Assembly (NCBI RefSeq): GCF_029369745.1
Contig: NZ_CP120210.1
Location: 5,642,001-5,706,000 of the forward strand
Length of the DNA: 64,000 bases
Source of the DNA: Amycolatopsis sp. QT-25
Lineage (GTDB): Bacteria > Actinomycetota > Actinomycetes > Mycobacteriales > Pseudonocardiaceae
Direction of reading: 5' to 3'
Of the stretch, positions 26,731 to 35,415 are shown piece after piece (within the stretch, counting starts at the first letter, position 1; every line of letters starts with the position of its first letter). Position numbers and translations under genes: made by a program. The notes beneath the pieces are model-generated. The model saw only the letters and a list, made by a program, of their open reading frames with translations. It was not told where the DNA came from and did no database searches.

Positions 26731-26755
26731 GGTTTTCGCCTTACAATCGAAAACC
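26731..26755. promoter_or_regulatory. Inverted-repeat operator between nadA and nrtR
   Basis: A perfect 8-bp inverted repeat, GGTTTTCG (26731-26738) and CGAAAACC (26748-26755), separated by 9 bp, ends directly at the GTG start of nrtR and lies 35 bp from the nadA start. Its place in the divergent promoter region next to an NrtR gene makes it the likely NrtR operator controlling both directions; NrtR is known to repress nad genes. Confidence 0.7.
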
Positions 26756-27454
26756 GTGCGAAGTCATCTTAACACCCGGACCCCCCTCGCCCACGAGGTT
26801 TTGGGAGCGGTCCTGCAAGTGCGCTCGGACACACTCCGGGTCCTGTTGTGGCGGCGCGCGCTCGATCCCCATCTGGGCCGCTGGTCCCTCCCCGGCGGCA
26901 GGCTTCGCCCGGACGAAGACGTCGAGGCGTCCATCCGGCGGCAACTCGCGGAGAAGGTCGACATATGCCAGTTGAAGCATGTGGAGCAACTGGCGGTGTT
27001 CAGCGCGCCGGACCGGGTGCCGGGCCCGCGCGTCGTCGCGACGGCGTTCCTCGGTCTCGTACCGTCCGATGTGGACCCCGAGATCCCGGAAGACACCGAG
27101 TGGCACGACGTCTCCGCGCTGCCGCGGACGGCGTTCGACCACGAGTCGATCGTGCTGCGCGCGCGGGACCGGCTTCGCTCGAAGCTCTGCTACACCAATC
27201 TCGGGTTCGCGCTGGCCCCGGAAGAGTTCACCGTATCGGCGTTGCGGGGCCTGTACTCGGCTGCGCTGGGTTACCGGGTGTCCGCGACCAACCTGCAGCG
27301 GGTACTGTCCCGGCGCGGACTGCTCCTGCCCACCGGGCGCACCGCCCCGCCGGGCCGCAGTGGCGGTCGTCCGGCGGCGCTCTTCTCCTTCGCGGGCAAG
27401 GGGATGCAGATCACCGACCCGTTCGCGGTGTTCCGCCCGCCCACCCGGAGGTGA
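26756..27454 (+). CDS. nrtR: NrtR-family NAD biosynthesis regulator (Nudix domain plus winged HTH)
   Basis: 232 aa from GTG 26756. Residues about 10-150 form a Nudix domain; the Nudix box reads GGRLRPDEDVEASIRRQLAEKVDI in pieces, where the REUxEE core is RQLAEK, so two metal-binding glutamates are lost and hydrolysis is unlikely. Residues about 155-225 form a winged helix domain (SALRGLYSAALGY, NLQRVLSRRGLL). NrtR senses ADP-ribose-type NAD metabolites and represses NAD genes. It is divergent from nadABC with the operator between them, the same arrangement as Rv1593c next to nadABC in M. tuberculosis. Confidence 0.9.
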   Translation: MRSHLNTRTPLAHEVLGAVLQVRSDTLRVLLWRRALDPHLGRWSLPGGRLRPDEDVEASIRRQLAEKVDICQLKHVEQLAVFSAPDRVPGPRVVATAFLGLVPSDVDPEIPEDTEWHDVSALPRTAFDHESIVLRARDRLRSKLCYTNLGFALAPEEFTVSALRGLYSAALGYRVSATNLQRVLSRRGLLLPTGRTAPPGRSGGRPAALFSFAGKGMQITDPFAVFRPPTRR

Positions 27455-27494
27455 CCGTCCTGCGAAGTCCTCGCGGTCCCCGTACCTTGAACGG

Positions 27495-28211
27495 GTGACC
27501 GAGCCGAGCGAGGAGTCCACCGGGAAGGCGATCTTGCCGCTGTTCCCGCTACAGACCGTGCTTCTGCCCGGAACACACTTGCCGTTGCACATCTTCGAGC
27601 CGCGGTACCGGCAGCTGATGTCCGATCTCGTCGGCGAGGTCGTCCCCGACCGCGAGTTCGGGGTCATCGCCCTGCGTTCGGCGATGATCAGGGAGGTCAG
27701 CGGGCCGGAGCACGTCCACGAAATCGGCTGCAGCACGGTGCTGCGCGAGGCGAAACGGCTGCCGGACGGCAGATTCGACGTCGTCACCACCGCGCGGCGC
27801 CGGTTCCGGCTGCTCGAGATCGACCGCGTATCCGCGCCTTACCTGATCGGCTCGATCGAGTGGGTGCCCGACGACCGGGTCGCCTCGGTGCACAGCGGCA
27901 CCGTGAACAAACTCGCCGACGTCGCGAAGGCCGCGCACCGGCGCTATTGCGAATCCGCCTGGGACGCCGACGACTGGACCACCCCGCCCGAGGACAGCGA
28001 CATCGCGGTCCTCGCCTACCGGCTCACCTCGGACTGCCTGCTCCCGCTGGAGGACCGGCAACGCCTGCTGGAGGAGACCAACCCGCTGCGGCGGCTGCGG
28101 ATCGCCTGCCGGCTGCTGACGCGGGAGGCCGGGTTCCTCAGCACCCTCGGCGCGGTCCCGATGCCGCCGGGGGAACTGGGCGAGTTCACGCGCCCCTCGA
28201 ACCTGAACTGA
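27495..28211 (+). CDS. Lon N-terminal substrate-binding domain protein
   Basis: 238 aa from GTG 27495. It starts LPLFPLQTVLLPGTHLPLHIFEPRYRQL, in pieces the signature of the Lon (LAN) N-domain, and continues as a helical C-terminal half. There is no AAA+ or protease domain, so it is a stand-alone Lon-N protein. Such proteins are conserved in actinobacteria; substrate recognition is assumed, function unknown. It lies 40 bp downstream of nrtR on the same strand. Confidence 0.9.
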   Translation: MTEPSEESTGKAILPLFPLQTVLLPGTHLPLHIFEPRYRQLMSDLVGEVVPDREFGVIALRSAMIREVSGPEHVHEIGCSTVLREAKRLPDGRFDVVTTARRRFRLLEIDRVSAPYLIGSIEWVPDDRVASVHSGTVNKLADVAKAAHRRYCESAWDADDWTTPPEDSDIAVLAYRLTSDCLLPLEDRQRLLEETNPLRRLRIACRLLTREAGFLSTLGAVPMPPGELGEFTRPSNLN

Positions 28212-28222
28212 ACGCCCTCGTC

Positions 28223-28256
28223 AGTGGTAAGGACGGTTTTGCCGGCACTTACCACT
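28223..28256 (+). terminator. Hairpin after Lon-N gene
   Basis: 9-bp perfect stem AGTGGTAAG (28223-28231) and CTTACCACT (28248-28256) around a 16-nt loop, 12 bp after the stop codon. Confidence 0.5.
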
Positions 28257-28469
28257 CATGACGTGCCGCCGATACGCGAGCTGCGGCAGGTGACCTATCG
28301 GCCCCCTGTCGCCCCTGGTGGGCGTGTCACTAAAAGTCACCTTCGGAACATCTGACGTCTTGGGAAGTGGCTTCCGCGACGCGGTCCAGCCCGCTCACGG
28401 CAGGCAAGCAACAGCAGCGGGCGAACCAGGGCGGCATCCGGTAGGCATCACTCCTGTGGTCCTTGCCCA

Positions 28470-28534
28470 CCTAAGTACATGAAGGCCCCCTTCCTTGCGC
28501 CTGGCGCAAGGAAGGGGGCCTTCATGTACTTAGG
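28470..28534. repeat. 65-bp palindrome (AAGTACATGAAGG family, copy 1)
   Basis: 32-bp perfect arms with a single T between them; the arms contain AAGTACATGAAGGCCCCC and CCTTGCGCC. A nearly identical copy lies at 48009-48071 next to qcrB. It lies 105 bp before the stop of the M48 gene, in a convergent gap. Confidence 0.85.
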
Positions 28535-28638
28535 CAAGGGTGAAGGCGTACGTGGGGCGAAGTGGCGATCACCAAGTCCGAGAAGGTCTGGCATCAACCG
28601 CACCCGGAAGCCACGCAGGGACCTGAGCCACCTTGGCT

Positions 28639-29703
28639 CTAACCGTCCTTGCCCGTCTCCGACGCGGGTTCCTCGCCCGGACCGTTGCCCCCGCCGAACT
28701 TGCTCCACACCTTGCCCGCCGCCCCGGACACCGCCTCGCCGACGTCGCTGAACACCTTCGTCAGCGGGTCGGCCGAGCTGTTCCAGGAGTCCTTGTACGA
28801 CTTCGCGGCCGACTTCAGGTCGTCGGTCCAGGTGGACGACGGCGCGTCCTCGTCACGGCGGGGGTACTCGCCTGCCAGGATCCCCCGGTAGTCCTCCGAC
28901 GCGGCCCACTTCTGCAGTTGCGCGGCGCGCACGACCGCCAGCGGATGCGACATCGTCTCGACGTAACGCAACTTCAGGTAGCTGTCGCGAATGTCCTCGA
29001 CCGACTCGTATTCCGCCGCCTGCTGCAGGAACGCCGGGATGTCGATCTTCGCCGGGTCGATGCCGCCCGCGACCAGGATCTGCGAGCGCAGCGCCGCCGT
29101 CGGGTCCTGCGAGCACAGCAGCCCGGCGCGGTCGCAGGACAGTTCGGCCTTGCGGTACCACTCGCGCAGCGCGGCGATGACGACGCGGATGCCGATCGCG
29201 CTCACCGGCGTCCACGACATCGACATCTGCAGGCCGATCAGCCGGAGCATGATCGTGCGGTACACCGCGTGCCCGGACAGCACGTGCCCCATCTCGTGCC
29301 CGATCACGAACCGCAGCGACGCGAGGTCCATCGCCTCGACGGCCGCGGTGTTGAGCACGATGAACGGCTCGTCCATGCCGATCGTCTGCGCGTTGACCTC
29401 GGGGCTGCGGGCGACGAACAGGTTGGGCACGCGATCGAGGTCGAGTGTCTCGGCGCATTCGTTGCGGAGCTTGTCCAGCTCCGGATACTGCTTCGGGCCG
29501 ACCCGGATCGCGGACGCGAGCGCCATGAGCCGCTCGCCGCGTTCGGCGTAGAAACCGGAAACCGCCTTCACGACCTGCGCGAATCCGGGGACCGCACGCA
29601 GTGTGGCCAGTGCGCCGCGATCGACGGGATGTTCGTAGGCGCGCGGGCTGATACCCGGGAAACGGACGGCGTTGTGCCGGGAAACCTCGATGTCGTCGGT
29701 CAA
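28639..29703 (-). CDS. M48-family metallopeptidase
   Basis: 354 aa. The zinc motif HEMGH (in FVIGHEMGHVLSGH) is at about residues 135-139; the third ligand is expected in the E of AELSCDRAGLL (about 188). A hydrophobic segment follows the HExxH. The C-terminal ~70 residues are hydrophilic (DDLKSAAKSYKDSW) and unusual for HtpX. M48 members act as membrane-associated proteases. The gene lies upstream of the Lon-N protein's convergent end and 46 bp downstream of the DUF2567-like gene on the same strand. Confidence 0.9.
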   Translation of the reverse strand: MTDDIEVSRHNAVRFPGISPRAYEHPVDRGALATLRAVPGFAQVVKAVSGFYAERGERLMALASAIRVGPKQYPELDKLRNECAETLDLDRVPNLFVARSPEVNAQTIGMDEPFIVLNTAAVEAMDLASLRFVIGHEMGHVLSGHAVYRTIMLRLIGLQMSMSWTPVSAIGIRVVIAALREWYRKAELSCDRAGLLCSQDPTAALRSQILVAGGIDPAKIDIPAFLQQAAEYESVEDIRDSYLKLRYVETMSHPLAVVRAAQLQKWAASEDYRGILAGEYPRRDEDAPSSTWTDDLKSAAKSYKDSWNSSADPLTKVFSDVGEAVSGAAGKVWSKFGGGNGPGEEPASETGKDG

Positions 29704-29749
29704 GAGAAAGCCCCCTAGAGAAGTTGCCGCCCACCCTAGAGGAAAATCC

Positions 29750-30355
29750 TCAGCCGAGGCGGCGGCCCAGGTCTTCCCGGCCGTTCCACGCGGTCAGCAG
29801 CGTATAGGCCAGCGTGGTCATCAGCGGCGCGGCGAGCATGATCCACGAGGATTCGATCTGCGGTGCCTTCGCGATGACGTCGCCGACGGCGGGCGCCGAA
29901 GCGATCTCGTAGCGGCTGTTGGCGAAGGCGACCCCCATCGTCGTCCCCAGCCAACCCGCGAGGGTCGCGCCGCCGGTCGCGGCGATCAGCACGACCGGCC
30001 CGCGGCGCTCCCGCAGCAGCCAGGTCACGATGCCGATCAGCAGGCCGGCGCCGAGCGCGAGGAAACCGTAGACGGCGAGATCGTCGAAGCGGTGCCAGCT
30101 CTCCAGTTCCAGCGGGGCGAGGCCGCCGCGGTCGTCGATCACCCGCATCCGCTGGGGCGGCGCGAGCCGCGACCACAGCCAGGCCAGCGGGAAGCCGAGC
30201 AGGCCCGCCGTGGACAGCACGCTGACCGCCGGCAGCAGATCGGCCTTGATGACGACCTGCGGGAACGGACGGCGCGGCCTCGGCAGCACGGGCACCGACC
30301 AGGGGTCGGACACGCTGGAAGACAGGTGTGCCGGTTTACCGGTCGTCTCGCCCAA
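29750..30355 (-). CDS. DUF2567-like membrane protein
   Basis: 201 aa from a TTG at 30355, with GGGAGGAG about 10 bp upstream; frames further upstream run through the palindrome at 30434. Four hydrophobic helices are visible (about 38-60, 91-112, 120-140, 170-188), with RMRVIDDRGGLA between the first two. Similar DUF2567 proteins sit next to bioB and its auxiliary gene in mycobacteria (Rv1591), so the neighbourhood is conserved. Function unknown. Confidence 0.75.
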   Translation of the reverse strand: MGETTGKPAHLSSSVSDPWSVPVLPRPRRPFPQVVIKADLLPAVSVLSTAGLLGFPLAWLWSRLAPPQRMRVIDDRGGLAPLELESWHRFDDLAVYGFLALGAGLLIGIVTWLLRERRGPVVLIAATGGATLAGWLGTTMGVAFANSRYEIASAPAVGDVIAKAPQIESSWIMLAAPLMTTLAYTLLTAWNGREDLGRRLG

Positions 30356-30433
30356 CCCCGGACTCCTCCCTCGAACTGCTTGTGCAGAGCGTAACCAATG
30401 ACGCCCCCAGCGCACGCGGCCCGGCACGCGTCT

Positions 30434-30501
30434 CCCGCAATTCGTCACCTGGTTGCGGTGGTTGCGCGCGCAACCACCGCAACCAGGTGACGAATTGCGG
30501 G
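30434..30501. repeat. Perfect 68-bp palindrome (CCGCAATTCG family, copy 2)
   Basis: 34-bp arms without spacer, centred between 30467 and 30468. The outer arm shares CCGCAATTCG and CACCTGGTTGCG with the 70-bp palindrome at 3891-3960, differing in the inner bases. It starts 3 bp from the bsaP stop on its 3' side, so it probably terminates the bioD-bioB-bsaP transcript. Confidence 0.85.
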
Positions 30502-30504
30502 TGT

Positions 30505-30708
30505 TCAGCCGGCGAGGGAGCCGTGACGGCTGCACTGGGCCGTCCAGCCGACCGGGGTGATCTGGACGATCATGCGCCGCGCGCAGTACGTGCAGTAGCG
30601 CGGCGGTTCGAGTGCCGTTCTCGGGTTGTGGCAGGCGGGATGTTCCGCGCCACCGTCGGACGGCTGTCCACAGTGGACGCAGAACGCCGGTCGGTCAGAG
30701 GACGTCAC
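30505..30708 (-). CDS. bsaP: Biotin synthase auxiliary protein BsaP
   Basis: 67 aa from GTG 30708, overlapping the bioB stop by 14 bp. Two CxxC pairs (Cys10/Cys13 and Cys39/Cys42) plus Cys26 and Cys59 suggest a metal or Fe-S site. A protein of this size and place is the mycobacterial Rv1590 type, described as an auxiliary protein that biotin synthase needs to form biotin from dethiobiotin. The gene lies directly after bioB and before a DUF2567 gene, the same order as in mycobacteria. Confidence 0.85.
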   Translation of the reverse strand: MTSSDRPAFCVHCGQPSDGGAEHPACHNPRTALEPPRYCTYCARRMIVQITPVGWTAQCSRHGSLAG

Positions 30709-31711
30709 TGATCGCCTTCACCGGCATCTTCAGCTCGTCGAGCATTTCCAGGTCCGCGGTGGCCGGGCGGCCGAGGTTGGTCAGGTAGTTGCCGACGATG
30801 ATCGCGTTGATGCCGCCGAGCATGCCCTGCTTGGTGCCCAGGTCGCCGAAGGTCAGCTCACGGCCGCCGGAGAACCGGAGCAGCGGGCGGGGCATCGCCA
30901 GCCGGAACGCGGCCACGGTGCGCAGCGCGTCCTTGCCCTCGACGACCTCGTACCCCTCGTACGGCGTACCCGGCTGCGGGATGAGGAAGTTCATCGTGCA
31001 TTCGTCCGGGTTCAGCTCGGCCAGCTGCGCGGCGAACTCGGCGCGCTGCTCGATGCTCTCCCCCATGCCGATGATGCCGCCGCAGCAGACCTCCATGCCC
31101 GCCTCGCGGATCATGCGCAGGGTCTCCCAGCGCTCTTCCCACGTGTGCGTGGTGACGACGTTCGCGAAATGCGACCGCGCGGTCTCCAGGTTGTGGTTGT
31201 AGCGGTGCACGCCCATCTCGACGAGTTCGTCGACCTGCTCCTGGGTGAGCATGCCGAGCGAGCAGGCGATCTGGATGTCGTTGCCGTCCTCGCGGATGGC
31301 CTTGATGCCTTCGCGGACCTGCGAGAGCAGTCGCTTGTCGGGGCCGCGGACGGCGGCGACGATGCAGAACTCGGTCGCGCCGGTCTCGGCGGTCTGCCGG
31401 GCGGCCTTGACCAGGCCGGGAATGTCCAGCCACGCCGAACGCACCGGTGTCGGGAAGCGACCGGACTGCGAGCAGAAGTGGCAGTCCTCCGGGCAGCCGC
31501 CGGTCTTGAGACTGATGATGCCCTCGACCTCGACCTCGGGGCCGCACCAGCGCATCCGGACCTCGTGGGCCAGCGCCAGCAGGTCGCTCAGGTGGTCGTC
31601 GCCGAGCCGCAGGACTTCGAGGATCTGCTCTTCGGCGAGACCGACACCACGCTCGAGGACCTGGTCGCGCGCCACGGCGAGGATGTCGACGGTCTCCGGG
31701 GCTGTGGTCAC
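30695..31711 (-). CDS. bioB: Biotin synthase
   Basis: 338 aa from GTG 31711, which has AGGAG about 6 bp upstream. It is a radical SAM enzyme that inserts sulfur into dethiobiotin. The CxxxCxxC motif is Cys73, Cys77, Cys80 (GGCPEDCHFCSQS). Further family motifs are YNHNLETA, GGIIGMGE and FSGGRE. The stop overlaps bsaP. BioD lies 84 bp upstream on the same strand. Confidence 0.97.
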   Translation of the reverse strand: MTTAPETVDILAVARDQVLERGVGLAEEQILEVLRLGDDHLSDLLALAHEVRMRWCGPEVEVEGIISLKTGGCPEDCHFCSQSGRFPTPVRSAWLDIPGLVKAARQTAETGATEFCIVAAVRGPDKRLLSQVREGIKAIREDGNDIQIACSLGMLTQEQVDELVEMGVHRYNHNLETARSHFANVVTTHTWEERWETLRMIREAGMEVCCGGIIGMGESIEQRAEFAAQLAELNPDECTMNFLIPQPGTPYEGYEVVEGKDALRTVAAFRLAMPRPLLRFSGGRELTFGDLGTKQGMLGGINAIIVGNYLTNLGRPATADLEMLDELKMPVKAISDVL

Positions 31712-31795
31712 GGGGCGGCTCCTGTTCGGGATGGGGCGGTGCGGCGAAGGCACATCATCGTGCACGACCGGGCGCCTCGGCCACAGCGACGCAGG

Positions 31796-32518
31796 TCACT
31801 TCTGGGCCGACGCCCGGCCGACGAAGCATTCCGGGTCGAACTCCCCGCCGAACCACGGCGAGAGACCCGCCCTGGCGCGGTCGGCGAACTCCTCGGGGGT
31901 GGCCGTGCCCAGCCCGGCGGGCAGCACGCCCAGCAGCGGGGCGCCGGCGGCGACCGGCAGGTCACGCAGATTCGACACCGCGGCCAGATTCGGCTCGTCG
32001 GGCCACGAGCCGATGATCACCCCGGCCACGGTGAGCCCTCGGTTGGTCGCGACCTCGGCGGTCAGCGCGGTCGCGTTGAGTGTGCCCAGCCCGGCCTCGG
32101 CCACGATGATGACCAGGGCGCCGAGCGACCACGCGACGTCGGCCAGCGTGGCCCCGTCGGCATCGAACCGGACCAGCAGGCCCCCCGCCCCCTCGATCAG
32201 GGTGAGGTCGTGCTCACCGTCGAGGTCGCTCGCCGCCGCGGCGATCTCGCTCGGGGTGAGCGTCGGCAGCCCCGAGAGCCTGGCCGCCGCCTCCGGCGAC
32301 AGCGGATCCGGATATCGCCGCAGCTCGCGGCTGGTGACCGGACCGGCGAGCCGGAGCACGTCGGCGAGGTCACCCGGCTCGTCCGGGCCGACCCCGGTCT
32401 GCGCCGGCTTCAGCACGGCGACGCGTCGGCCCTGACCGGCGGCCAGCGCGGCGATGGCGGCGGTGGAGATCGTCTTGCCGACACCCGTACCGGTGCCGGT
32501 CATGACCAGCATGCTCAC
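31796..32518 (-). CDS. bioD: ATP-dependent dethiobiotin synthetase
   Basis: 240 aa. It closes the ureido ring of 7,8-diaminopelargonate using ATP and CO2 to give dethiobiotin. The P-loop GTGTGVGKT is at about residues 8-16; KPAQTG and LIEGAGGLLV match the family. Start GTG 32518 (an ATG follows two codons later). It lies 48 bp downstream of a SulP-carbonic anhydrase gene on the same strand; this is notable because the reaction consumes CO2. Confidence 0.96.
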   Translation of the reverse strand: MSMLVMTGTGTGVGKTISTAAIAALAAGQGRRVAVLKPAQTGVGPDEPGDLADVLRLAGPVTSRELRRYPDPLSPEAAARLSGLPTLTPSEIAAAASDLDGEHDLTLIEGAGGLLVRFDADGATLADVAWSLGALVIIVAEAGLGTLNATALTAEVATNRGLTVAGVIIGSWPDEPNLAAVSNLRDLPVAAGAPLLGVLPAGLGTATPEEFADRARAGLSPWFGGEFDPECFVGRASAQK

Positions 32519-32566
32519 GTACCGAGAACTTAGTGGGTCGGGATCGAGTCGCGCTGAACGGCTCCG

Positions 32567-34774
32567 CTAGCTCCCCTGTTCGGGTACGGCGGCGACGGCG
32601 CCGACCGGGGCGAACGCCGGGCTCTCGTCGTCCGACAGGTACACCTGCGCCGCCCCGACGTCGAAGTACATCCCGGTCAGGTGCAGTTCGCCGCGCGCCT
32701 CCGCCTCGGCGATCAGCGGATAGTGGCGCAGGTGGTCGAGCTGCTGCAGCACGTTCTGCAGTGCCAGCCGGTCGACGTGCCTGTCCGGACGCGCGCCGTC
32801 GAGGGTCACCGGAACGTCGCGATGGGCGCTCGGCTCGGCGTGCCGCAGCCAGGACGCCAGCATCGGCGCGCCGTCCGGGGCCCCGGTGGCCAGGGCCTGC
32901 ATCGCGCCACAGCCGGAATGCCCGCAGACCACGATCTCGCGCACCTTCAGCACGCCGACGGCGAACTCGACGGTGGCACCCATCGAGGGGTCGGCCCGGC
33001 GGGCGGGTACCAGGTTCCCGATGTTGCGGACGGTGAACAGATCACCGGGACCGCTCGTGGTGATCATGTTCGGCACGATCCGCGCGTCGCCGCAGGTGAT
33101 GAACAGGGTGTGCGGCGACTGGCCGCCCGCCAATCTGCTGAGCGCGGGCTGCATGAGCGCGGCCGTACGCCGCTGGAACTCGGTCGCCCCGCGCAGCGTG
33201 GGCCCGCCACGCTGTCCTGGCACCTCGACGTCCTTGGCCTGCCAGTCGGACCACGGCGCGAGGAACCGGGGCACCGAACTCATCGCGGCCGTCCTGGTCA
33301 GCGTGGGGTCGCCGGATTTGCCGTTGGCGAACCACGGATGCCCGATCTCGTCGACGGTCACCTGCCCGCCGGAGCGTTCGTGCGCCTGCTGCCAGTTCGA
33401 AAGACTTTCGAAAGCGGCGTGGTCGAGGTAGTCGACGACCAGTTCCAGGGTCACCTTCGCGCCGTCGGGCACGGTCGCGAGCACCCGGCTGAGCCTCGGC
33501 ACCGAGAGGAACGTCAAGACCCCTTCGACGACGACGCGCCATTCGTCGCCGTCACGTTCGGCGCGGATCCCGGACCACACCGTGCGCCGCAGCATCAGCA
33601 GCACCGAGAGCGCGATACCGAGCAGGACGCCGGTGAGCAGGTCGAAGACGACGACCCCGGCGAGGGTCACCAGGTACAGCCCCAGATCACCGTGTTTGAG
33701 GACCTGTTTCATATGGCCGGGGTTGACCAGTTTCGCGCCGACGTGCACGAGCAGGCCCGCCAGTGCCGCGAGCGGGATGTTCTGGATCAGCCCGGCGAAC
33801 GCGGCGACGAACACCAGGATCCAGAGGCCGTGCAGGATCGCGGACAGGCGGGTGCGGGCGCCGGCGGCGACGTTGGTGGAACTGCGGACGATCACGCCGG
33901 TGACCGGGAGCCCGCCCAGCGCGCCGGAGGTCATGTTCGCGGCGCCCTGCCCGATCAGTTCGCGGTCGAGGTTCGACCGCGGTCCGGTGTGCATCTTGTC
34001 GACGGCGACGGCGGACAGCAGGCTTTCCACGCTGGCGATCAGCGCGATGGTGACGACCGCGACGGCGAACGCGCCCCAGCCCGCGTCCGGGAATTCGGGC
34101 GCGAAGCGGATGTCGAGCAGGTCACCCGGCAGGTCGACGCGGGGCAGGGTCATCCCGGTGGCGACGGACAGCACGGTCACCAGCGCGATCGCGGCGAGCG
34201 GGCCGGGCACCTTGCGGACGGATTGGGGAAGCCTCGGCCACAGCAGCAGGATGCCGATGGTGAGCACGCCGATCAACGCGGCGGTGTCGTGGTGGCCGAC
34301 GATCTGCGCGGGCAGTTCGGCGATGTTCTTGAGCGCCGAACTCTGGGCCGCTCCGCCCAGTACGACATGGAGCTGGCCGAGGACGATCGTGACGCCGATA
34401 CCGGCGAGCATGCCGTGGACGATGGCGGGCGAGATCGCGAGCGCCGCGCGGGCGATGCGGCTCAGCCCGAGCAGGATCTGGAGCGCGCCCGCGGCGACGG
34501 TGATCGCGCAGGTGGTCGCCCACCCGAAGGTCGCGATGGTCTCGGCCATGACCACCGTCAGCCCCGCGGCCGGACCGCTGACCTGAAGCACGGAGCCACC
34601 GAGGGCGCCGGCGACCACGCCTCCCACGACGGCGGCGATCAACCCCGCGACGATCGGCGCCCCGGACGCGAGAGCGATCCCGAGGGAGAGCGGGACGGCG
34701 ACGAGGAACACCACCAGCGAGGCGGGCAGGTCGTGCCGGAGCACGGCGAGAGGTTTCTTGAAGATCACCGTCAT
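32567..34774 (-). CDS. SulP-family transporter fused to beta-carbonic anhydrase (copy 1)
   Basis: 735 aa from ATG 34774. Residues about 1-400 are a SulP anion transporter with roughly 11-12 membrane helices, starting LRHDLPASLVVFLVAVPLSLG in pieces and containing SGPAAGLTV. A STAS-like domain is at about 415-510. The C-terminal ~190 residues are a beta-carbonic anhydrase with ligand motifs CGDAR and CGHSGCGAM. Fusions of this type have been proposed to take up bicarbonate coupled to CO2/bicarbonate interconversion. It lies directly upstream of bioD and is paralogous to the next gene upstream. Confidence 0.93.
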   Translation of the reverse strand: MTVIFKKPLAVLRHDLPASLVVFLVAVPLSLGIALASGAPIVAGLIAAVVGGVVAGALGGSVLQVSGPAAGLTVVMAETIATFGWATTCAITVAAGALQILLGLSRIARAALAISPAIVHGMLAGIGVTIVLGQLHVVLGGAAQSSALKNIAELPAQIVGHHDTAALIGVLTIGILLLWPRLPQSVRKVPGPLAAIALVTVLSVATGMTLPRVDLPGDLLDIRFAPEFPDAGWGAFAVAVVTIALIASVESLLSAVAVDKMHTGPRSNLDRELIGQGAANMTSGALGGLPVTGVIVRSSTNVAAGARTRLSAILHGLWILVFVAAFAGLIQNIPLAALAGLLVHVGAKLVNPGHMKQVLKHGDLGLYLVTLAGVVVFDLLTGVLLGIALSVLLMLRRTVWSGIRAERDGDEWRVVVEGVLTFLSVPRLSRVLATVPDGAKVTLELVVDYLDHAAFESLSNWQQAHERSGGQVTVDEIGHPWFANGKSGDPTLTRTAAMSSVPRFLAPWSDWQAKDVEVPGQRGGPTLRGATEFQRRTAALMQPALSRLAGGQSPHTLFITCGDARIVPNMITTSGPGDLFTVRNIGNLVPARRADPSMGATVEFAVGVLKVREIVVCGHSGCGAMQALATGAPDGAPMLASWLRHAEPSAHRDVPVTLDGARPDRHVDRLALQNVLQQLDHLRHYPLIAEAEARGELHLTGMYFDVGAAQVYLSDDESPAFAPVGAVAAVPEQGS

Positions 34775-35415
34775 GCCCCTAGGAAACTGGTGAATTGTCC
34801 GATATGCACCACCTGATCGAGTGAATATCACCCCGCAGGTGGGTGGCGTGGCCCACATTCGGCTCCCTTTGTTGCCTGGAGATGTCTTCCGCGTGGCGAG
34901 CAGCCTCACGGGCTCCCGAACACTGGGAATTTTCGGTCGGCCGCCCGGTCAATACTCGGACCACGGAATCCGCGAACACGGCCGCATCGGGTCGAGGCAG
35001 AAAGTGCTCAAGGAAGGGACCTTCGCGCGAGCAGTGGGGCGCCGGAACGTGATGGCCGGCTTGATCGTGGGTGGTACAGAGCGTCCTGACGCAATGCCCC
35101 GTGGCTTGAGTTGGCCGGCCCCGTCGACCTGTGATTTCTTGTCGGCGACGACAAACTCGCCCACTTCGGCTCAGTAGGTCCATTGTGGACTGTCGTCGGT
35201 ACGGCGCCGGGGGTACGCGGGGCGTCGGTACCGGGGGCGTGGGTGGTGATTCGTGTTCTGACCCTCTTTTGCCACTCACGGCCCCCGATACCGGCCTCGC
35301 GCCAGTCACCTCTGTCACGCCCGCGCCACTGCGGGGCATTGGGGAAAGGCTCGCTTTCCGGCACGCCGCCCAGGTCGCGTGGGCAACGACAGGAAGCCAC
35401 GCCACCCGGGCGAGG
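34775..35415. other. 641-bp non-coding gap between the two SulP genes
   Basis: It holds the promoter region of copy 1 and the 3' flank of copy 2. A small hairpin GGAAAG/CTTTCC (35343-35348 and 35354-35359) lies 57 bp after the copy-2 stop and may terminate it. Short open frames on both strands show no recognisable protein features, and no pseudogene remnant was identified. Confidence 0.5.

Larger units (their letters stand above)
28212..28638. other. Non-coding gap holding a hairpin and a palindromic repeat
   Basis: 427 bp between the convergent Lon-N and M48 genes. It contains a hairpin at 28223-28256 and a palindrome at 28470-28534. No credible gene was found in the remainder. Confidence 0.6.

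Noticed and set aside
28448..28708. Open frame crossing the palindrome at 28470-28534
   Set aside because: Its sequence is largely the palindrome read through and the antisense of the M48 C-terminus; no independent support.
34775..35415. Short open frames in the gap between the SulP genes
   Set aside because: No ribosome site, motif or family resemblance; no remnant of bioF recognised.
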